NCBI RefSeq assembly: GCF_002902755.1
Contig: NZ_PPRS01000007.1
Span: 62,001-126,000, forward strand
Direction of reading: 5' to 3'
Source: Mammaliicoccus lentus
GTDB taxonomy: Bacteria > Bacillota > Bacilli > Staphylococcales > Staphylococcaceae
Length of the DNA: 64,000 nucleotides
This document shows, one piece after another, positions 1-8,494 of this stretch (position 1 is the first letter of the stretch; the number at the start of each line of letters is the position of its first letter). The notes below the pieces were generated by a model that did no database searches, was not told the origin of the DNA, and worked only from the letters and a program-made list of their open reading frames with translations. A program made the position numbers and the translations under genes.

Positions 1-191
1 TTCAACATATTTAAAAAATCATCACTTGTTAAATCTACATCTTGTACTTCATTATAATTTTTTAGTCTGAAACACCTTTTACAAATTACATCTTCTTTAT
101 GCAAGCTGGATTTTGGAACGTAACCCGCTTCGTTCGGGTGTTCTGATTGTAAGGTTGCCCCACAACCAATACATTTTGCTGTTTCTGTCAA
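1..191 (-). CDS. yqeH: YqeH-type ribosome-assembly GTPase, N-terminal part (runs off the window)
   Basis: Only the first 63 codons are present; the gene continues beyond base 1. The start is a TTG at 191, preceded by a GGAGG-type ribosome binding site that lies inside the end of the upstream HAD phosphatase gene. The visible peptide carries a four-cysteine zinc finger: CIGCG near residues 7-11 and CKRC about 27 residues later. This finger marks the N-terminus of YqeH, a circularly permuted GTPase needed for 30S subunit assembly. The yqeG-yqeH pairing is conserved in Bacilli. The GTPase domain is outside the window, so the call rests on the finger and the neighbour. Confidence 0.85.
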   Translation of the reverse strand, partial: MTETAKCIGCGATLQSEHPNEAGYVPKSSLHKEDVICKRCFRLKNYNEVQDVDLTSDDFLNML

Positions 192-193
192 AT

Positions 194-718
194 TTATTCC
201 TCCCAATTAATTAAACCTTTTCTTTTGAAACGATTTAATAATCTTCTTTCTATTAATCGATTAAATTTAGTAATTAAACCGTCTGTTTTTTTCACAGGAA
301 CAACCATAATTGTATATAAACCATTTCGGTTGCCTCCAAATACATCTGTTAACATTTGATCGCCTATTACAACCACTTCTGATTTTTGTACATTCATAAG
401 ATGAGAAGCTTGTCTAAACGCTTTACCTCTTGGCTTACGAGCTTTAAATATAAAATCAATGTTTAATGTTTTTGAAAATGATTCTACACGCTTTTGACCG
501 TTATTAGAAACAATCGTTACAGTAATATCATTTTCTTTCATTCGTTCAAACCAATTTCTCACATCATCTGTTGGATCTTTAACATCCCAACCAACTAAAG
601 TGTTATCTAAATCTGTAATAATAGCTTTAATGCCTTTACTTTTTAAATGCTCTGGACGAATATGATAAATTGATTCTACATATTCATTTGGTAAAAAATA
701 TTTTGTAAATATACCCAT
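194..718 (-). CDS. yqeG: YqeG family HAD-type phosphatase
   Basis: This 174-residue protein is a haloacid dehalogenase-superfamily phosphatase of the YqeG (IIIA) subfamily. HAD motif I reads DLDNTLVGWD near residues 37-46 and gives the nucleophile and general-acid aspartates. Motif II is the SNNG around residue 71. Motif III is GDQMLTD near residue 118, with the magnesium-binding aspartates. There is no large cap domain, as is usual for this subfamily. It ends three bases before the yqeH start, so the two are translationally coupled. The physiological substrate of YqeG is not established; the link to ribosome assembly through yqeH is inferred from context. Confidence 0.9.
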   Translation of the reverse strand: MGIFTKYFLPNEYVESIYHIRPEHLKSKGIKAIITDLDNTLVGWDVKDPTDDVRNWFERMKENDITVTIVSNNGQKRVESFSKTLNIDFIFKARKPRGKAFRQASHLMNVQKSEVVVIGDQMLTDVFGGNRNGLYTIMVVPVKKTDGLITKFNRLIERRLLNRFKRKGLINWEE

Positions 719-779
719 GTTTACACCTCTATATTATTTCTTATTCTAACATAAAAATAACTTAAATTTCTTTTACATA

Positions 780-823
780 AAACAAAATAAAAGTGTTGCA
801 AACCTTTAAAGATTTGCAACACT
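780..823 (-). terminator. Rho-independent terminator after the mtnN/small peptide unit
   Basis: An inverted repeat with arms GTGTTGCAAA and TTTGCAACAC is followed on the minus strand by a run rich in T. It lies just after the stop of the 35-residue peptide and ends the mtnN transcript before yqeG. Confidence 0.85.
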
Positions 824-828
824 CAATA

Positions 829-936
829 TTATTCTGTAATTTCACGGTCAGAAGATTTTTCAACATCTGTATTCGCATAAATTACAAATCCAACAAGTGC
901 TGTAGCAATGACAGCGATAGCCATTAATATTAACAT
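829..936 (-). CDS. Small single-pass membrane peptide (35 aa) downstream of mtnN
   Basis: The minus strand encodes 35 residues from an ATG at 936, with a strong AAGGAGG ribosome binding site seven bases upstream. The first 20 residues are hydrophobic (beginning MLILMAIAVIATALVGFVIY) and fit one transmembrane helix. The rest is a short charged tail rich in Asp, Glu, Lys and Ser. The gene starts 12 bases after the mtnN stop and ends at the shared terminator, so it is probably cotranscribed with mtnN. No function is recognised. The binding site, spacing and terminator support a real gene; a search of other staphylococcal genomes would test conservation. Confidence 0.65.
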   Translation of the reverse strand: MLILMAIAVIATALVGFVIYANTDVEKSSDREITE

Positions 937-948
937 TTTACTGCCTCC

Positions 949-1638
949 TTATGCCACTCTATTTAATAATAATTTTACAATTTTACTTGAGTTCACGCAA
1001 GCAACTTTTAAGAATTCATCAAAAGTCACATCTGATTCTTTATCAGCTAAATCTGAAACTGCTCTTGTTACTATAATCGGAACTTCATATTGATAACAAG
1101 TTTGCGCAATAGCGCCAGCTTCCATTTCAACGACACTAGCTGTAGGGAATGTTTCTTTTATTACTCTTCTTTGTTCTAAAGAACCAATAAAACTATCAGC
1201 TGTTGCAACTTCTCCAACAACTCCGTTTAATTCTAATTCTTCAATTGTTGAACGCGCACTTTTAATTAAATGATTTTCTGTCGTATAAGATTCAGGCATG
1301 CCAGGAACTTGTCCCATTTTATACCCAAATGCAGTAGCATTTACATCATGATAGTAAACTTTATTACTTATAATAATGTCACCTATATTTAAATTAGGAT
1401 CAATAGCTCCAGCTGAACCAGTGTTAATAATTAGATCTGGTTTAAAATCATTAATCATTAAAGCGGTAGTAATTGCTGCATTAACTTTACCTATACCACT
1501 TTGTGCAAGAACTATTTCTTTTCCTTCTAAATGTCCTTTATAGAATATAACATGTGCTTTTTTAATTGTTTCTTTATTTTCTATAGCGGATTTTAATATT
1601 TCAACTTCTTCTTCCATTGCTCCAATAATACCTATCAT
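949..1638 (-). CDS. mtnN: 5'-methylthioadenosine/S-adenosylhomocysteine nucleosidase
   Basis: This 229-residue protein has the usual length and motifs of MTA/SAH nucleosidase (Pfs). The N-terminus [12 protein letters not shown] contains the glutamate that activates water. VVEMEAGA near residue 170 binds the ribose. AVSDLAD near residue 195 supplies the catalytic aspartate. The enzyme cleaves methylthioadenosine and S-adenosylhomocysteine to adenine plus methylthioribose or S-ribosylhomocysteine. It therefore feeds methionine salvage and the activated methyl cycle, and supplies the LuxS substrate. It is followed by a 35-residue membrane peptide in the same transcript. Confidence 0.95.
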   Translation of the reverse strand: MIGIIGAMEEEVEILKSAIENKETIKKAHVIFYKGHLEGKEIVLAQSGIGKVNAAITTALMINDFKPDLIINTGSAGAIDPNLNIGDIIISNKVYYHDVNATAFGYKMGQVPGMPESYTTENHLIKSARSTIEELELNGVVGEVATADSFIGSLEQRRVIKETFPTASVVEMEAGAIAQTCYQYEVPIIVTRAVSDLADKESDVTFDEFLKVACVNSSKIVKLLLNRVA

Positions 1639-1705
1639 GTTAAATCACTCCATCATGTTCATTCTTATATATATTAACATAATAGACTTAATTATAGATA
1701 TAAAT

Positions 1706-2944
1706 TTAATTATTCCATAAATCTTGTAGACCTTGTAGAGATAAGACACCTGCTATCAATGTCGTTAATACAGCTATTACACCTATTACAAGCATCCAAG
1801 TTGGATGTCTATAATCTCCAACAATACTCTTTTTACGAGACGCTATTAAGATTGTTCCTAAAGTAACTGGTAATATTAATCCATTCATAGCACCTGCAAT
1901 TATTAATAACTTAACTGGTTTACCAATCGTTAAGAAAATAATAGAAGAAATTACAATAAATAATATAATTACTAAGTTTTTATGGTTTTTAATTGATGGA
2001 TGTAGCGATTGTATAAAAGTAGTACTTGTATAAGCACAACCAATAACTGACGATAAAGCCGCTGCAAATAATACAACTCCAAAAACTTGTTTGCCAACTG
2101 GACCTAGGACATGTTCAAATACCGATGCTGGAGGGTTATCTGGATTAAGTGTAAATCCAGTGACTACAACACCTAAAACAGCTAGAAATAAAAATGTTCT
2201 CATTACGCCTGTTGTTAATATACCCGAAATTGCAGCTCTGTTAACAAAAGGAATGTAATGCTTACCAGTTATACCGGCCTCGAGTAATCTATGTGCTCCA
2301 GCAAATGTAATATAACCACCTACCGTACCACCAACTAATGTAATAATCGGTACTATCAGCTTATTAATATCATCTGGTACTATCATTTTTTGAGCTGCTT
2401 CCATTACAGGCGGTTTTGTTAAAACCATAACATAAGCAACAATTGCTATCATTAGAACACCTAGTATTTGTGTAATAATATCTACAACTTTCTGTGCATT
2501 TCTAACAATAAATATTAATATTGCTAATACACCAGTTATACCGGCACCTATCCGTACATCAATACCAAAAATTGCATTTAAACCTAGACCTGCACCTGCT
2601 ACGTTACCAATGTTAAATGCAAGTCCACCAATAGCAATTAATACCGCAATAAATGTACCTAAACCTTTGAATACATCATTAGCAATATCTTGGCCGCCTT
2701 TACCGACTACTGTAATTACTCGCCATATATTAATTTGAGCACCTATGTCTATAATAATAGATGCTAAAATAGCAAAAGCAAAACTAGCCATAAACTGTTC
2801 TGTGAATACTGCCGTTTGTGTTAAAAATGCTGGGCCAATAGAAGATGTGGCCATCAAGAATACGGCACCCCATAGTATTCTACGATGTTTATTAGTATAT
2901 TCAAATGGCTTGCTTAAATCATCATACCCCTTTTGTTCTTTCAT
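1706..2944 (-). CDS. ycsG: Divergent Nramp-like membrane transporter (YcsG type)
   Basis: About 412 residues with ten to eleven hydrophobic segments place this in the Nramp/LeuT-fold group that includes B. subtilis YcsG. The chosen start is the ATG at 2944, seven bases from AGGAGG; the ATG at 2950 is too close to that site. Classical Nramp metal transporters have DPGN in helix 1 and an MPH-type motif in helix 6. The first segment here reads SSIGPAFLTQT and lacks the metal-binding Asp and Asn. The helix-6 region reads FAGAHRL rather than MPH. A manganese or iron transport role is therefore doubtful. It is the last gene of the pxp/biotin operon, which suggests import of that enzyme's substrate; this is inference. 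Confidence 0.75.
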   Translation of the reverse strand: MKEQKGYDDLSKPFEYTNKHRRILWGAVFLMATSSIGPAFLTQTAVFTEQFMASFAFAILASIIIDIGAQINIWRVITVVGKGGQDIANDVFKGLGTFIAVLIAIGGLAFNIGNVAGAGLGLNAIFGIDVRIGAGITGVLAILIFIVRNAQKVVDIITQILGVLMIAIVAYVMVLTKPPVMEAAQKMIVPDDINKLIVPIITLVGGTVGGYITFAGAHRLLEAGITGKHYIPFVNRAAISGILTTGVMRTFLFLAVLGVVVTGFTLNPDNPPASVFEHVLGPVGKQVFGVVLFAAALSSVIGCAYTSTTFIQSLHPSIKNHKNLVIILFIVISSIIFLTIGKPVKLLIIAGAMNGLILPVTLGTILIASRKKSIVGDYRHPTWMLVIGVIAVLTTLIAGVLSLQGLQDLWNN

Positions 2945-2955
2945 GTACATTCCTC

Positions 2956-3711
2956 CTAGTTTAACGCTTTAATCTCAATACCTTCAGATTTAAATTGCTT
3001 TATTATTTCTTTTACAAAATTTAAAGCATGTTCACCATCACCATGAACACAAATTGTATCTGCTTCTATATCTATTTCTTTACCGTTTATAGATGTTACT
3101 TTCGATTCTTTTACCATTTTTAATACTTGATTAACCGCTTGTTGTGTATCGGTTATTAGAGCACCTTCTTTCTTTCTAGAAACCAACTGTGCATCGTCTT
3201 CATAAGCTCTATCAGCAAAAACTTCACTTTTATATTTAAGATCAAGACGCTTACAAGATTTAATAAGTTCACTGTTAGACAATCCTACGAGAAATAACTG
3301 GTCATCAAAGTCTTTTACAGCCTTAACAATAGCATCAGCTATCTTTGAATCCCTAGCACCCATTTGGTACAAAGCGCCATGAGGTTTTACATGATAAAGT
3401 TTTGTATCATGTATTTTACAAAATGCTGACAGTGCACCTAATTGATAAATAACCAAATCATATACTTCTTGCGGTGTTACATCAATATTTCTTCTTCCAA
3501 ACCCTATTAAATCTTGGTAGCCCGGATGTGCACCGATATGAATATTATGTTGTTTAGCAATTTCAACTGTTTGATTCATAACATGTTGATCACCTGCGTG
3601 AAAACCACATGCTACGTTTGCTGAAGTTATTAAAGGTAATATCGTCTCATCATCACCTAATTTATAATTACCAAAACTTTCACCTAAATCACAATTTAAA
3701 TCAACTTGCAT
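2956..3711 (-). CDS. pxpA: 5-oxoprolinase subunit A (LamB/YcsF family)
   Basis: A 251-residue LamB/YcsF-family protein. The N-terminus [14 protein letters not shown] and the stretch [13 protein letters not shown] are family hallmarks, with acidic and histidine residues expected in the active site. The ATG at 3711 is preferred because AAGGAG lies nine to ten bases upstream; an ATG at 3720 overlaps that site. In E. coli, PxpA with PxpB and PxpC forms an ATP-dependent 5-oxoprolinase that opens L-pyroglutamate to glutamate. Here it lies between accC and the Nramp-like gene, in the same operon as pxpB and pxpC. The exact substrate in this organism is not shown by the sequence. Confidence 0.9.
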   Translation of the reverse strand: MQVDLNCDLGESFGNYKLGDDETILPLITSANVACGFHAGDQHVMNQTVEIAKQHNIHIGAHPGYQDLIGFGRRNIDVTPQEVYDLVIYQLGALSAFCKIHDTKLYHVKPHGALYQMGARDSKIADAIVKAVKDFDDQLFLVGLSNSELIKSCKRLDLKYKSEVFADRAYEDDAQLVSRKKEGALITDTQQAVNQVLKMVKESKVTSINGKEIDIEADTICVHGDGEHALNFVKEIIKQFKSEGIEIKALN

Positions 3712-3725
3712 GATTCCCATCTCCT

Positions 3726-5066
3726 TTATACTATTTTATGTTCATGTAAGAATTTAATTGTTATATCATTGTCTATGTATGGTTGATAACTTAAGACTCG
3801 ATACAAGAAGTCTAATGTAGTAGGAAATCCTTCTATTACAGTCTCTTCAAGCGTACCTTTCATTTTTTCTATAGCTTCTTGACGATTAGCCCCTTTAACA
3901 AGTATTTTAGCAACTAATGAATCATAATAAGGCGGTATTTCATAGCCATTATATAACATGCTATCTATTCTTGTATTAAATCCATTAGGTAAGTGAAGCG
4001 CATTCACTTTACCAGCAGCCGGTCTAAATTTCTTCTCAGGATCCTCTGCATTAATTCGACATTCAATAACATGTCCATTAAAATTAATATCTTCTTGTTT
4101 GATTTTTAAATGTTCACCATTAGCCATTAATATCTGTTGTTTAATTAAATCAATATCAGTTAATAGTTCTGTGACAGTATGTTCTACTTGAATTCTTGTA
4201 TTCATTTCTAAGAAATAATAACCATCATCTGTCAATAAAAATTCAATTGTTCCTGCCCCTTCATAATCACAAGCTAATGCAGCTTTTACAGCATCTTCAT
4301 GTAATGAATCTCGTGTGTCTTTGTCTAAGGCCGCACAAGGTGCTTCTTCTATTAATTTTTGGTTCTTTCTTTGTATAGAACAATCTCTTTCACCTAAATG
4401 GACAGCTTCTTTATGTTTACTTCCTAAAACTTGTACTTCCACATGTCTTGCTTTATCTATAAATGCTTCGATATATACTCGTTTATCATTAAAATATTTT
4501 TCACCTTCAGATTGTGCTTCTTTAAAATATTTTTCTACTTCGGTTTCATCATTTACGATTCGAATACCTTTACCACCACCACCGCTGGCAGCTTTAATCA
4601 CAAATGGATAATTAATTTCTTTAGCTATGTTTTTTGCATCAGCGACATCTGTAACCTCCCCAATAGATCCTGGAATAATTGGTACATCAGCATTATACAT
4701 TGTTTCTCTAGCTTTAATTTTATCTCCCATCAAATCCATAGTGCTATAACTTGGACCTACAAATATAAGATTTTCTTCGTCTACTCTTTTTCTAAATGTA
4801 GTTGATTCAGATAAAAAGCCATAACCAGGATGTATTGCCTCAGCTTTACTCATTCTACATGCTTCTAAAATACGCTCGATATCCAAATAACTGTCTATAG
4901 ATTGATTGGGTCCAATACAATACGCTTCATCTGCTAATTGTACATGTAAACTATCTTTATCTGCTTCTGAATAAATAGCTATGGTTGTGATGTTCATCAT
5001 CCTACAAGTCCTGATAATTCTAACAGCAATTTCTCCTCTATTAGCTATTAATAAACGTTTAATCAT
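3726..5066 (-). CDS. accC: Biotin carboxylase subunit, pxp-operon paralogue
   Basis: A 446-residue biotin carboxylase with the standard layout. The N-terminal biotin-carboxylase fold begins [17 protein letters not shown]. It is followed by an ATP-grasp domain with the glycine-rich loop GGGGKGIRI near residue 160, then the C-terminal biotin-carboxylase domain. [18 protein letters not shown] near residue 228 carries conserved ATP- and bicarbonate-site residues. The enzyme carboxylates biotin on the carrier protein with ATP and bicarbonate. The carrier gene is immediately upstream, but no accA or accD carboxyltransferase gene is near. Instead the operon has pxpB and pxpC, homologues of the urea carboxylase carboxyltransferase halves. 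That argues for a role outside fatty-acid synthesis. Confidence 0.9.
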   Translation of the reverse strand: MIKRLLIANRGEIAVRIIRTCRMMNITTIAIYSEADKDSLHVQLADEAYCIGPNQSIDSYLDIERILEACRMSKAEAIHPGYGFLSESTTFRKRVDEENLIFVGPSYSTMDLMGDKIKARETMYNADVPIIPGSIGEVTDVADAKNIAKEINYPFVIKAASGGGGKGIRIVNDETEVEKYFKEAQSEGEKYFNDKRVYIEAFIDKARHVEVQVLGSKHKEAVHLGERDCSIQRKNQKLIEEAPCAALDKDTRDSLHEDAVKAALACDYEGAGTIEFLLTDDGYYFLEMNTRIQVEHTVTELLTDIDLIKQQILMANGEHLKIKQEDINFNGHVIECRINAEDPEKKFRPAAGKVNALHLPNGFNTRIDSMLYNGYEIPPYYDSLVAKILVKGANRQEAIEKMKGTLEETVIEGFPTTLDFLYRVLSYQPYIDNDITIKFLHEHKIV

Positions 5067-5081
5067 TACAATTCCCCTTTT

Positions 5082-5492
5082 TTACTTTAATGTAAAGATT
5101 GTTTGTCCGTATTCAACTGGTTCTCCATGGTCAATATGTATTTCTTCAATAACACCATCTTCATCACTCGTTATTTCATTAAGAACTTTCATCGATTCTA
5201 TATATCCTACTACTTGTCCTTTGTTTACTTTATCTCCTATATTTACTAATGGATTAGATAACGTTTCTTCATCTTGAAGATAAAAAGTACCAATAATTTC
5301 AGCATTTATAGATTTTGGTTCAGATTCTTCATTAGTATTTTGTTTAGTTGTTTCTTTAGGTTGTTGTACTACTTCTGAATTATGAGAATTTAAATCTAAT
5401 TCAACTTGAAACTGTTCTTCTTTATATTTCATATAAGGAATATCATTCGTTTTCATTAAATTGATTAATTGTTCTACTTTTTCTATACTCAT
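5082..5492 (-). CDS. accB: Biotin carboxyl carrier protein, pxp-operon paralogue
   Basis: A 136-residue biotin carrier. Residues 1-35 form an AccB-like N-terminal segment, residues 36-65 are a polar linker rich in Gln, Thr, Asn and Glu, and residues 66-136 are a biotinyl/lipoyl hammerhead. The biotin attachment lysine lies in YIESMKVLNEI. This differs from the commonest EAMKM form by Ser for Ala and Val for Met, a known variation. The C-terminus IHIDHGEPVEYGQTIFTL is the usual second half of the hammerhead. It stands between pxpC and accC with spacings of a few bases, so all are one operon. Confidence 0.9.
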   Translation of the reverse strand: MSIEKVEQLINLMKTNDIPYMKYKEEQFQVELDLNSHNSEVVQQPKETTKQNTNEESEPKSINAEIIGTFYLQDEETLSNPLVNIGDKVNKGQVVGYIESMKVLNEITSDEDGVIEEIHIDHGEPVEYGQTIFTLK

Positions 5493-5494
5493 TT

Positions 5495-6496
5495 TTATTT
5501 CCCCTTTATTAATTGTCCTAATTTTTTAGATTTAGGTCTAATAAAATCTAATGATTTGAATTTTTTAATCTTTATTAGGTCTAAATCACGTTTCACCTTG
5601 TTTGAATATTCTTTGTATGATTCATTGGCTTCTTCGACTGAAATCCATTTAAATGTTATTTCATCATTTGCCTTTAATTGAGATAATCTTTCTCTGCCCA
5701 CGAAACTAACTGTAGCTATCTTAGTGTAGCCACCTATTGTTTGTCTGTCGTTTAGAAGAATAATAGGTTGGCCATTGCTTGGTATTTGGACGCTACCAGG
5801 TGCAATTGGTTCAGATATAATATCCGCACTATCCAGATGTTCTAAGTTAGATTCTCCGATTATTCGATAGCCCATCCTATCTGACATATCCGAAATCTTA
5901 TAAACTTGTTCTGTTAATAACCTTTTTGAAGCATCAGTAAACTGGTCGAATTGTAATCCTTTTATTATTGGTATAATATATTTTTCCTCGTCTTCTTCAA
6001 CATTAAACTTATTACCTATGACGTCGTGGTTTAAATTTTTATCTTTAAAGCTTAAAGTGTCACCAGACTTTAATGTTCTACCTTTGTACCCACCTATACC
6101 ACTACGTGTATGAGTTGATAAACTACCTAAAATAGGATCAATATTCAACAATTTATGAAATGCTAAATATCCTCTTGTTCCTTTAGTGATTTGCTTAATA
6201 TTTAAAACTTGACCTTTATCTACAAAAATTGCAGTATTTACCGGTACAGTTAAATTATCTAAATATATTTCAGCGTCATATGCGACAAATGTAATAATGT
6301 TTGATTCTGAAAATTTCAATGTCGGACCATTTAAAGTAACTTCTAACACAGCTGAATTTTCATTATCTACCAATGCAGTAGCTAATTTATAAAAATATTG
6401 ATTCATAACGCCAGCAACTGAAAAACCATCTTTTTCATGTTTATACCTACCTAAATCTTGTACTGTTGTAAACAACCCAGGTTTTATTACTTTCAT
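5495..6496 (-). CDS. pxpC: 5-oxoprolinase/urea amidolyase family protein, subunit C
   Basis: A 333-residue KipA/AHS2-family protein. The opening MKVIKPGLFTTVQDLGRY is the hallmark start of this family, and PIAPGSVQIPSNGQPIILL near residue 230 is the conserved core loop. In E. coli and B. subtilis the homologues work with PxpB and PxpA in 5-oxoproline hydrolysis; KipA was first described as an antagonist of the kinase inhibitor KipI. The same fold makes up half of the carboxyltransferase domain of urea carboxylase. The start overlaps the pxpB stop by four bases, so translation is coupled. Confidence 0.9.
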   Translation of the reverse strand: MKVIKPGLFTTVQDLGRYKHEKDGFSVAGVMNQYFYKLATALVDNENSAVLEVTLNGPTLKFSESNIITFVAYDAEIYLDNLTVPVNTAIFVDKGQVLNIKQITKGTRGYLAFHKLLNIDPILGSLSTHTRSGIGGYKGRTLKSGDTLSFKDKNLNHDVIGNKFNVEEDEEKYIIPIIKGLQFDQFTDASKRLLTEQVYKISDMSDRMGYRIIGESNLEHLDSADIISEPIAPGSVQIPSNGQPIILLNDRQTIGGYTKIATVSFVGRERLSQLKANDEITFKWISVEEANESYKEYSNKVKRDLDLIKIKKFKSLDFIRPKSKKLGQLIKGK

Positions 6497-7218
6497 CTCA
6501 CTTCACCAACTAACTGATTATAATCATACGTACCATCTAATATCTCTTTCTCAATTTTGTTATAAGTTTCTTCGTCTATTGATTCAAAAGAAATATAGTC
6601 TCCAGCTTCATATAAAATCATTGGATCACGATTTAAATTAAATACATCTATAGGTGTCCTACCGATAATTTGCCATCCCCCTGGAGATTCTTTAGGGTAT
6701 AAACCAGTTTGGTTATTAGCAATCCCAACAGATCCGGCTGCAATTTTCTTTCTCGGTGTTTCCTTTCTCGGTGTATGTATTTTCTTGTCTAATCCACCTA
6801 AAAATGGAAATCCTGGTAAAAATCCTATAGCATATATTAAATATTGCCCACCAGTGTGAATATTAATAACATCCTCTTTTGTTATATTTGCATGATCTGC
6901 AACTACATTTAAGTCCGGTCCATATTGCTCCCCATAAACAACTGGTAATGTAATGCACTTTTTAGATTGGTTAGATGATTTTTTAGTTTTTTCTATTTCG
7001 TTTAATTTCAAGTCTTCTAACAATTGCTCATATGTAAAATTCAAACCATCAAACTCAACCATAATAGAATTATACGAAGTTGTAACACTTAGTACACCTG
7101 GATGATTTAATTCTTCTAGTTGCATAGCTAAAAATGAAATTTTTTCTTTTACATCAGGATTAATTTCATTTTTATCATAAATCATGAAATGTGTTTCGCT
7201 AATCGCTTTTATATTCAA
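6493..7218 (-). CDS. pxpB: 5-oxoprolinase subunit B (KipI/AHS1 family)
   Basis: The first gene of the pxp/biotin operon encodes 241 residues of the KipI/AHS1 family. The best-conserved block, YAIGFLPGFPFLGGLD near residues 128-143, is present, as is PGGWQIIGRTP near residue 178. The start is a TTG at 7218 behind a G-rich ribosome binding site. Homologues are the PxpB subunit of ATP-dependent 5-oxoprolinase and the KipI inhibitor of the sporulation kinase KinA in B. subtilis. With pxpC and the biotin genes in the same operon, an enzymatic role is more likely here than a regulatory one. Confidence 0.9.
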   Translation of the reverse strand: MNIKAISETHFMIYDKNEINPDVKEKISFLAMQLEELNHPGVLSVTTSYNSIMVEFDGLNFTYEQLLEDLKLNEIEKTKKSSNQSKKCITLPVVYGEQYGPDLNVVADHANITKEDVINIHTGGQYLIYAIGFLPGFPFLGGLDKKIHTPRKETPRKKIAAGSVGIANNQTGLYPKESPGGWQIIGRTPIDVFNLNRDPMILYEAGDYISFESIDEETYNKIEKEILDGTYDYNQLVGEVR

Positions 7219-7300
7219 TTTTACCCCCCTTTTTATTAGCCATAATAATCAGACTATTTAAATTAATACTTCACTATAATAACATGAATTAAATCAAAAC

Positions 7301-7347
7301 AAAAAGGCTGTTTATACATTTAATGGAAATGCATAAACAGCCTTTTT
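7301..7347 (-). terminator. Rho-independent terminator after greA
   Basis: An inverted repeat with arms AAAAAGGCTGTTTAT and ATAAACAGCCTTTTT separates greA from the pxp operon. On the minus strand it ends in a T run, so it terminates the greA transcript. Confidence 0.9.
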
Positions 7348-7364
7348 ATATTTTGTAAAAATAT

Positions 7365-7841
7365 TTAGTCTATTTTTACTATTTTAACTTTCATTTCATT
7401 ACCATTTGGTAATGGAACATTTACTTCTTGATTTAATTTTTTACCTATTAATGCTTTAGCAATTGGAGATTCGTTAGAAATTTTACCTTCAAATGGGTCT
7501 GCTTCAGCTGAACCTACTATTTTGTAGCTTTCTTCTTCGTCGCCTGGTATTTCTGTAAAAGTAACTGTTCTACCAATTTGAATTTCATTTTTAGCACCAT
7601 TATCTTCGATAATTTGAGCGTGACGAATCATATTTTCTATTTTTTGAATTTCTTGTTCAATAAAGCCTTGCTCATCTTTTGCTGCATCGTATTCTGAGTT
7701 CTCAGATAAGTCACCAAAGCTACGAGCAACTTTTATTTTTTCAACGACTTCTGGTCGTTTAACTGTTTTTAATTCTTCTAATTCTTGTTCTAATTTTTCA
7801 AAACCTTCCTGTGTCATAGGAAATTCTTTTTGTGTTTCCAT
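7365..7841 (-). CDS. greA: Transcription elongation factor GreA
   Basis: A 158-residue GreA of normal length. The N-terminal coiled-coil hairpin (about residues 10-75) holds the acidic tip sequence [15 protein letters not shown], which reaches the RNA polymerase active site. The C-terminal FKBP-like domain contains GRTVTF and the closing [15 protein letters not shown] block. GreA rescues backtracked RNA polymerase by stimulating cleavage of the transcript 3' end. It follows udk with a 29-base gap and ends at a strong terminator. Confidence 0.97.
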   Translation of the reverse strand: METQKEFPMTQEGFEKLEQELEELKTVKRPEVVEKIKVARSFGDLSENSEYDAAKDEQGFIEQEIQKIENMIRHAQIIEDNGAKNEIQIGRTVTFTEIPGDEEESYKIVGSAEADPFEGKISNESPIAKALIGKKLNQEVNVPLPNGNEMKVKIVKID

Positions 7842-7870
7842 TCTTCCATCTTCCTTTACTTTGTAATTAT

Positions 7871-8494
7871 TTAGATATTTTGGACTAATGATTGAATCTT
7901 AGTCGTCATGATGTCTATTGCAACCTTATTACTACCACCTTCAGGGATAATGATGTCTGCATATTTTTTTGTAGGTTCTATAAATTGAATATGCATAGGT
8001 CTAACAACTGATAGGTATTGATCTATTACTGAATCCATTGTACGTCCACGCTCTTTAATATCTCTCGTTAAACGTCGAAGTATTCTAAGATCAGCGTCAG
8101 TATCAACATAAATCTTAACATCCATCAAATCTCTTAAATCTTCATTTTCTAAAGCGAATATACCTTCAAGTATAATTACATCTTTAGGTTCGAACCTAAT
8201 TGTCTTATCACTTCTAGTATGATTTGAATAATCATAAGTTGGAACTTCAATTACATTTCCCTCTTTAAGATTTTTTAAATCATTCACTAACCTTTCGTTA
8301 TCGAAAGCAAATGGATGATCATAATTTGTCTTCAACCTATCTTCAAAAGACATATGTGATTGATCTTTATAATAGTAATCTTGTTCAATTAAAGCAACAC
8401 TATATCCATCTAAATCTTTCATTATCTCGGATGTTACAGAAGTTTTCCCTGAACCAGAACCCCCTGCAATACCTATTATTGTTGTCTTTCCCAT
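7871..8494 (-). CDS. udk: Uridine kinase
   Basis: A 207-residue uridine/cytidine kinase. The P-loop [11 protein letters not shown] is near residues 8-18. [10 protein letters not shown], about 20 residues further on, carries the substrate-binding DxYY motif. The lid region contains [13 protein letters not shown] near residue 145. The enzyme phosphorylates uridine and cytidine to UMP and CMP for pyrimidine salvage. The ATG at 8494 overlaps the stop of the upstream U32 gene in an ATGA-type junction; a TTG one codon earlier is the alternative. The trhP1-trhP2-udk-greA order matches B. subtilis yrrN-yrrO-udk-greA. Confidence 0.95.
   Translation of the reverse strand: MGKTTIIGIAGGSGSGKTSVTSEIMKDLDGYSVALIEQDYYYKDQSHMSFEDRLKTNYDHPFAFDNERLVNDLKNLKEGNVIEVPTYDYSNHTRSDKTIRFEPKDVIILEGIFALENEDLRDLMDVKIYVDTDADLRILRRLTRDIKERGRTMDSVIDQYLSVVRPMHIQFIEPTKKYADIIIPEGGSNKVAIDIMTTKIQSLVQNI

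Noticed and set aside
4431-4805. 124-residue plus-strand frame inside accC
   Set aside because: It is antisense to a well-supported gene, has no ribosome binding site and has low-complexity composition.
3726-5492. accB-accC as the housekeeping acetyl-CoA carboxylase genes
   Set aside because: They are within the pxp operon without accA or accD, so a second, specialised set is more likely. The housekeeping set would be elsewhere in the genome.
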